Positions 61,600 through 64,000 of a DNA stretch of 64,000 nt are shown here, one piece after another. This stretch comes from Myxococcota bacterium (GTDB lineage: Bacteria > Myxococcota_A > UBA9160 > UBA4427), in assembly GCA_041389495.1 (NCBI GenBank), contig JAWKRT010000004.1, positions 62,001 to 126,000 of the forward strand, written 5' to 3'. Made by a program: the position numbers and the translations under genes. A model generated the notes under the pieces. The model searched no databases, had not been told where the DNA came from, and saw only the letters and a program-made list of their open reading frames with translations. The first letter of the stretch is position 1; the number at the start of each line of letters is the position of its first letter.

Positions 61600-62079
61600 G
61601 CGCGGGCGCCGCGCGGCGAGGTTGGAGCCGCGCGGCGGCGCGCCGACGAGCGGAGGTGGCCTCCCGACGGCGCGCTGCCGCGCGGTGGCCCGGCCCGCGG
61701 CGACCCCGGGAGTCGGGCAGGACACCGCGGCCCCCGCGAGCCGGGCGCTCCCGTCGAATAGGCGAGCGCCGGCCGCACGCGCATGCGCCATCCGGCGCAC
61801 GGACGCGAAACGCACCGATGACCGCGCACTTGCACGGTCGCCGCGCCACGGCGACGAAGCGCGCGCGCGCGCCGGTTGCGCGCGAGACGCCCCTCGTCGC
61901 GTCTCGCGCGGCATGCGCCATCCGACGCATGCGGACAGGGCGACGCGCGGGGCATGACCTAGGCCATGAACGGGATGGAGATCCGCGCGCGGCGGCCGCA
62001 TTCGGTCGCGCGCTCGCGCAGCGCGCGCCGGGCACGGCGCCGGGCGCGCTCCGCGGGAGCGAATCGAGGAGAGACTCCC
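61600..62079. other. 480-bp intergenic region with a 130-bp-spaced direct repeat
   Basis: No convincing gene; open frames here have shadow-type composition. A near-identical 19-bp segment, GCATGCGCCATCCG then G or A then CGCA, is at 61781 and 61911. Together with GC-rich runs this may be the control region of the exported-protein gene at 62080; nothing else recognised. Confidence 0.4.
61781..61930 (+). repeat. Direct repeat pair GCATGCGCCATCCGrCGCA
   Basis: Copies at 61781-61799 and 61911-61929, exactly 130 bp apart, one mismatch; each contains the 6-bp palindrome GCATGC. Confidence 0.7.
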
Positions 62080-63087
62080 ATGACCCATCCCACCGCCCAT
62101 GCACGCCGGGGGCCGCTGACCTTCGCTCCGTCCCGCCGTTGGCGCTCGCGGCGACGTGATGCCCGCGCGGTCGCGAGCCTCGCGGCCACATTCGCGCTGG
62201 TGGCGGCCGCCGCCCCGGCGGCGCGCGCCGCGCGCCCCGACCGCGCATGTGAGGAGACGGCGCGCTTCCTCTACAAGTCGTGCCGCCTGGAGACGAACGA
62301 GGACATGTACGTCGAGTTCGCCAAGTGCGAGAACCTGAGCGAGGGCACCGACCGCAAGGAGTGTCGCGACGACGCCGCGGCCGAGCGGCGTGCGCTGTTC
62401 GAGGAGTGCGCCGAGGTGCGCGACGAGCGCGAGCAGATCTGCGAGGACCTCGGCGAGACCCGCTACGACCCGCAGCTCGATCCCGCGGACTTCGTCGCGG
62501 GCGTCTCGAACCCGTACACGCCGTTCACGGTCGGGTCGGTCTGGACCTATCAGAAGCAGACGAGCGAAGGCCTCGAGGAGATCGTCTTCGAGATCCTGCC
62601 CGACACGCGCGACTTCGACGGCATCGTCGCCACGTCGATCCGGGATCGCGTGACGCTCGACGGCGTGGTCGTGGAGGACACGACCGACTGGGTCGCACAG
62701 GACGTCGACGGCAACGTCTGGTACCTCGGTGAGATCGCGCAGAACTTCGAGGACGGACGGCTCGCGGACCTCTCGGGCTCGTGGGAGATCGGCAAGGAGG
62801 GTGCGAAGCCGGGCTTCTGGATGATCGCTTCACCGCAGGTGGGGCAGTTCTATCGCCAGGAATGGCTGCCCGGCGACGCCGAGGACATGGTCGAGGTGAT
62901 CAGCGTCGACGCCACCGGCTACACGTTCCCGTTCGCGAATGGGAGCCCGGTGCTGCAGACGCGCGACTACTTGCCTTCCGAGCCCGGCAAGTACGAGTAC
63001 AAGTTCTACGTGCCCGGCGTGGGAATGGTGCTCGAGGTCGACCCGGAGACGGGCGAGGAGCTCCGGCTGATCGACTACCAGCCGTAG
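62080..63087 (+). CDS. Exported Cys-rich protein of unknown function
   Basis: 335 residues. Signal region (VASLAATFALVAAAAPAARA). Residues about 50-125 hold six Cys in a helical segment (CEETARFLYKSCRLETNEDM ... CRDD ... CAEV ... ICEDLG), suggesting disulfides. The C-terminal 200 residues are beta-rich with NPYTPFTVGSVWTYQKQTSE, VEDTTDWVAQDVDGNVWYLG and VPGVGMVLEVDPETGEELRL, a conserved but uncharacterised layout I have seen in secreted proteins. ATG 62080 has GAGGAG upstream. Followed by a membrane-tethered LuxR-type gene. Confidence 0.75.
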   Translation: MTHPTAHARRGPLTFAPSRRWRSRRRDARAVASLAATFALVAAAAPAARAARPDRACEETARFLYKSCRLETNEDMYVEFAKCENLSEGTDRKECRDDAAAERRALFEECAEVRDEREQICEDLGETRYDPQLDPADFVAGVSNPYTPFTVGSVWTYQKQTSEGLEEIVFEILPDTRDFDGIVATSIRDRVTLDGVVVEDTTDWVAQDVDGNVWYLGEIAQNFEDGRLADLSGSWEIGKEGAKPGFWMIASPQVGQFYRQEWLPGDAEDMVEVISVDATGYTFPFANGSPVLQTRDYLPSEPGKYEYKFYVPGVGMVLEVDPETGEELRLIDYQP

Positions 63088-63199
63088 GGAGCGCGCGCGC
63101 CGCGAGATCGCGGCGATCGATCGGGGCGGGGTCGCGCTGCGCGCGGCTCCGCCCCCAGCGCGGTGCGCCGTCGAGGCGGCGCGCCGGGGAGGCGAGGCG

Positions 63200-63745
63200 G
63201 TGTTCGACCAGGATGGACGCATGCACCCCGCGTGGGCGGTCACGCTCGTGGTCGTCGGCATCGGCGTGCTGATCGGGCTCGAGATCCTCGAAGAGCCGGA
63301 CATGACGTTCACGGAGATCCTGCGGGAGCTCGTCGAGCCCACGCTCCTCGTGATGACCGCGGCCGGCGTGGTGCACCTTCTCGGGCGCACCCGCAGCCAG
63401 CACCGCGAGCAGATGGCCCTGATCCGCGATCTCGAGGTCGCGCGCTCCGAGGGGGCGCAGTGGCGCAGCGACATGCGCGAGCTGCTGAAGGGGCTCTCCA
63501 CGGCCATCGACGCCCAGTTCGATCGCTGGGATCTCACGCCCGCCGAGCGCGAGGTCGCGCTCCTGATGCTCAAGGGGCTCAGCCACAAGGAGATCGCCGT
63601 CGTCCGCGACACGAGCGAGCGCACGGTGCGGCAGCAGGCACGCGCGATCTATGCGAAGGCGAACCTGTCCGGCCGCGCGGCCCTCTCTGCGTTCTTCCTC
63701 GAGGATCTGCTGCTCCCGCTCGACGGCGCCCGTGCGACCGACTGA
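63200..63745 (+). CDS. Membrane-anchored LuxR-type HTH regulator
   Basis: 181 residues. Two membrane helices (WAVTLVVVGIGVLIGLEIL, about 12-30; LVEPTLLVMTAAGVVHLLG, about 45-65), a coiled coil (HREQMALIRDLEVARSEG), then a LuxR HTH: LTPAEREVALLMLKGLSHKE and VRDTSERTVRQQARAIYAKA. No REC or autoinducer domain; the membrane part may sense envelope state. GTG 63200 has GGGGAGG upstream. Convergent (11 bp) with the alginate-export-like gene. Confidence 0.88.
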   Translation: MFDQDGRMHPAWAVTLVVVGIGVLIGLEILEEPDMTFTEILRELVEPTLLVMTAAGVVHLLGRTRSQHREQMALIRDLEVARSEGAQWRSDMRELLKGLSTAIDAQFDRWDLTPAEREVALLMLKGLSHKEIAVVRDTSERTVRQQARAIYAKANLSGRAALSAFFLEDLLLPLDGARATD

Positions 63746-63756
63746 GCGCCGCGGCC

Positions 63757-64000
63757 TCAGAACGCGAAGCGCAGCTCGACGAAGCCGCCGTAGGCCCAGT
63801 CGCCCGCATCGACGGCGAACGCGCGGCCTGCGCGGAAGACGGACGCGGAGACCTCGAGCTCGAGCGCGTCCCATTCTTCGATGCCGAGCACGAGGTCGAT
63901 CCCGTGACCGAGCCGCCGGCTGGCGCCCGTGAGCGACGCCTCGAGCCTCGCGTCGCGAAGCTCGTCGCTCGCGTGGACCTGCCAGTAGCCGTGGTAGGCG
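63757..64000 (-). CDS. C-terminal end of an alginate-export-like outer-membrane beta-barrel (partial)
   Basis: Only the last 81 codons are inside the window. The sequence reads as alternating beta-strands (YHGYWQVHASDELRDARLEA; GHGIDLVLGIEEWDALELEV; VSASVFRAGRAFAVDAGDWA) and ends YGGFVELRFAF, with the terminal aromatic typical of outer-membrane barrels. The pattern of a GHEIDL-type strand, then an xGYSxFxAGxF-like strand, then YxxLxxxF resembles alginate-export family porins. Family call is tentative from this fragment. Confidence 0.6.
   Translation of the reverse strand, partial: AYHGYWQVHASDELRDARLEASLTGASRRLGHGIDLVLGIEEWDALELEVSASVFRAGRAFAVDAGDWAYGGFVELRFAF

Noticed and set aside
61622..61957. 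111-codon open frame in the intergenic region before 62080
   Set aside because: Starts without ribosome site, no conserved pattern, and composition matches shadow frames; region better explained as non-coding.
1..64000. Mobile elements, prophage, CRISPR arrays or rRNA genes
   Set aside because: Looked for transposase/integrase motifs, regularly spaced repeats and rRNA-like stretches; none seen.

Overview
The window is chromosomal DNA of very high G+C (roughly three quarters) from a Gram-negative bacterium. Genes are dense, often overlap by 4 bases, and use third-position G/C almost throughout. LPS export (lptC-lptA-lptB), Sec accessory genes and a TolC-type protein show an outer membrane. 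The order lptC-lptA-lptB-rpoN-ptsN-hprK-rapZ-EIIA(Man)-HPr, together with a bactofilin, DUF4388/DnaJ and HD-GYP signalling proteins, F420-type LLM oxidoreductases and PEP-CTERM proteins, suggests a lineage formerly placed in Deltaproteobacteria (Myxococcota- or Binatota-like). That assignment is inference. I see no phage, insertion sequence, CRISPR array or plasmid function.

Layout. 0-4.9 kb: end of a TVP38-like membrane protein, a secreted phosphatase, an LLM oxidoreductase, a CBS protein and an enoyl-CoA hydratase-like enzyme. 11.4-4.9 kb, minus strand: a seven-gene run, ilvB-ilvN-dienelactone hydrolase-threonine aldolase-LLM/SDR pair-VOC. 11.8-18.6 kb: a small exported protein, then the long lpt/rpoN/PTS operon. 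18.9-24.3 kb: metK, a SpoIID-like protein and yajC-secD-secF. 24.4-26.7 kb, minus: bactofilin and TolC. 26.8-33.7 kb: ispD-ispF-cysS-uvrB, then uvrC. 33.8-40.8 kb: a DUF4124/aspartic protease protein, an unknown protein, a comEC gene broken by about ten frameshifts, and a YdeP-type molybdopterin oxidoreductase. 40.9-46 kb, minus: a 1349-residue hybrid histidine kinase and a TauE/SafE permease. 46-50.3 kb: an S9 peptidase, an APH-like kinase and a zincin-like lipoprotein that lacks a key histidine. 50.3-56.3 kb, minus: DnaJ/TPR, V4R-STAS and HD-GYP signalling genes, then rmlB coupled to an AAA-type ATPase. 56.4-57.2 kb: an AlkA-like glycosylase and tRNA-Glu. 57.2-59.2 kb, minus: two paralogous PEP-CTERM genes. 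59.4-64 kb: an HSD10-like SDR, a periplasmic-binding-fold protein with no signal peptide, a Cys-rich exported protein, a membrane-tethered LuxR-type regulator and the end of an alginate-export-like porin.

The most interesting signal is regulatory. Each PEP-CTERM gene carries a sigma-54 type -24/-12 promoter and, 120-135 bp further upstream, a pair of 14-bp palindromes of the form GGAACGnnCGTTCC repeated at exactly 22 bp. This predicts a small RpoN-dependent, enhancer-driven cell-surface regulon. Second, several genes without a Shine-Dalgarno (lptC, ispD, uvrC, the APH-like kinase, the AAA ATPase, the AlkA homologue) have a TAnnnT -10 element whose last base lies 7-10 nt before the start codon, which predicts leaderless mRNAs.
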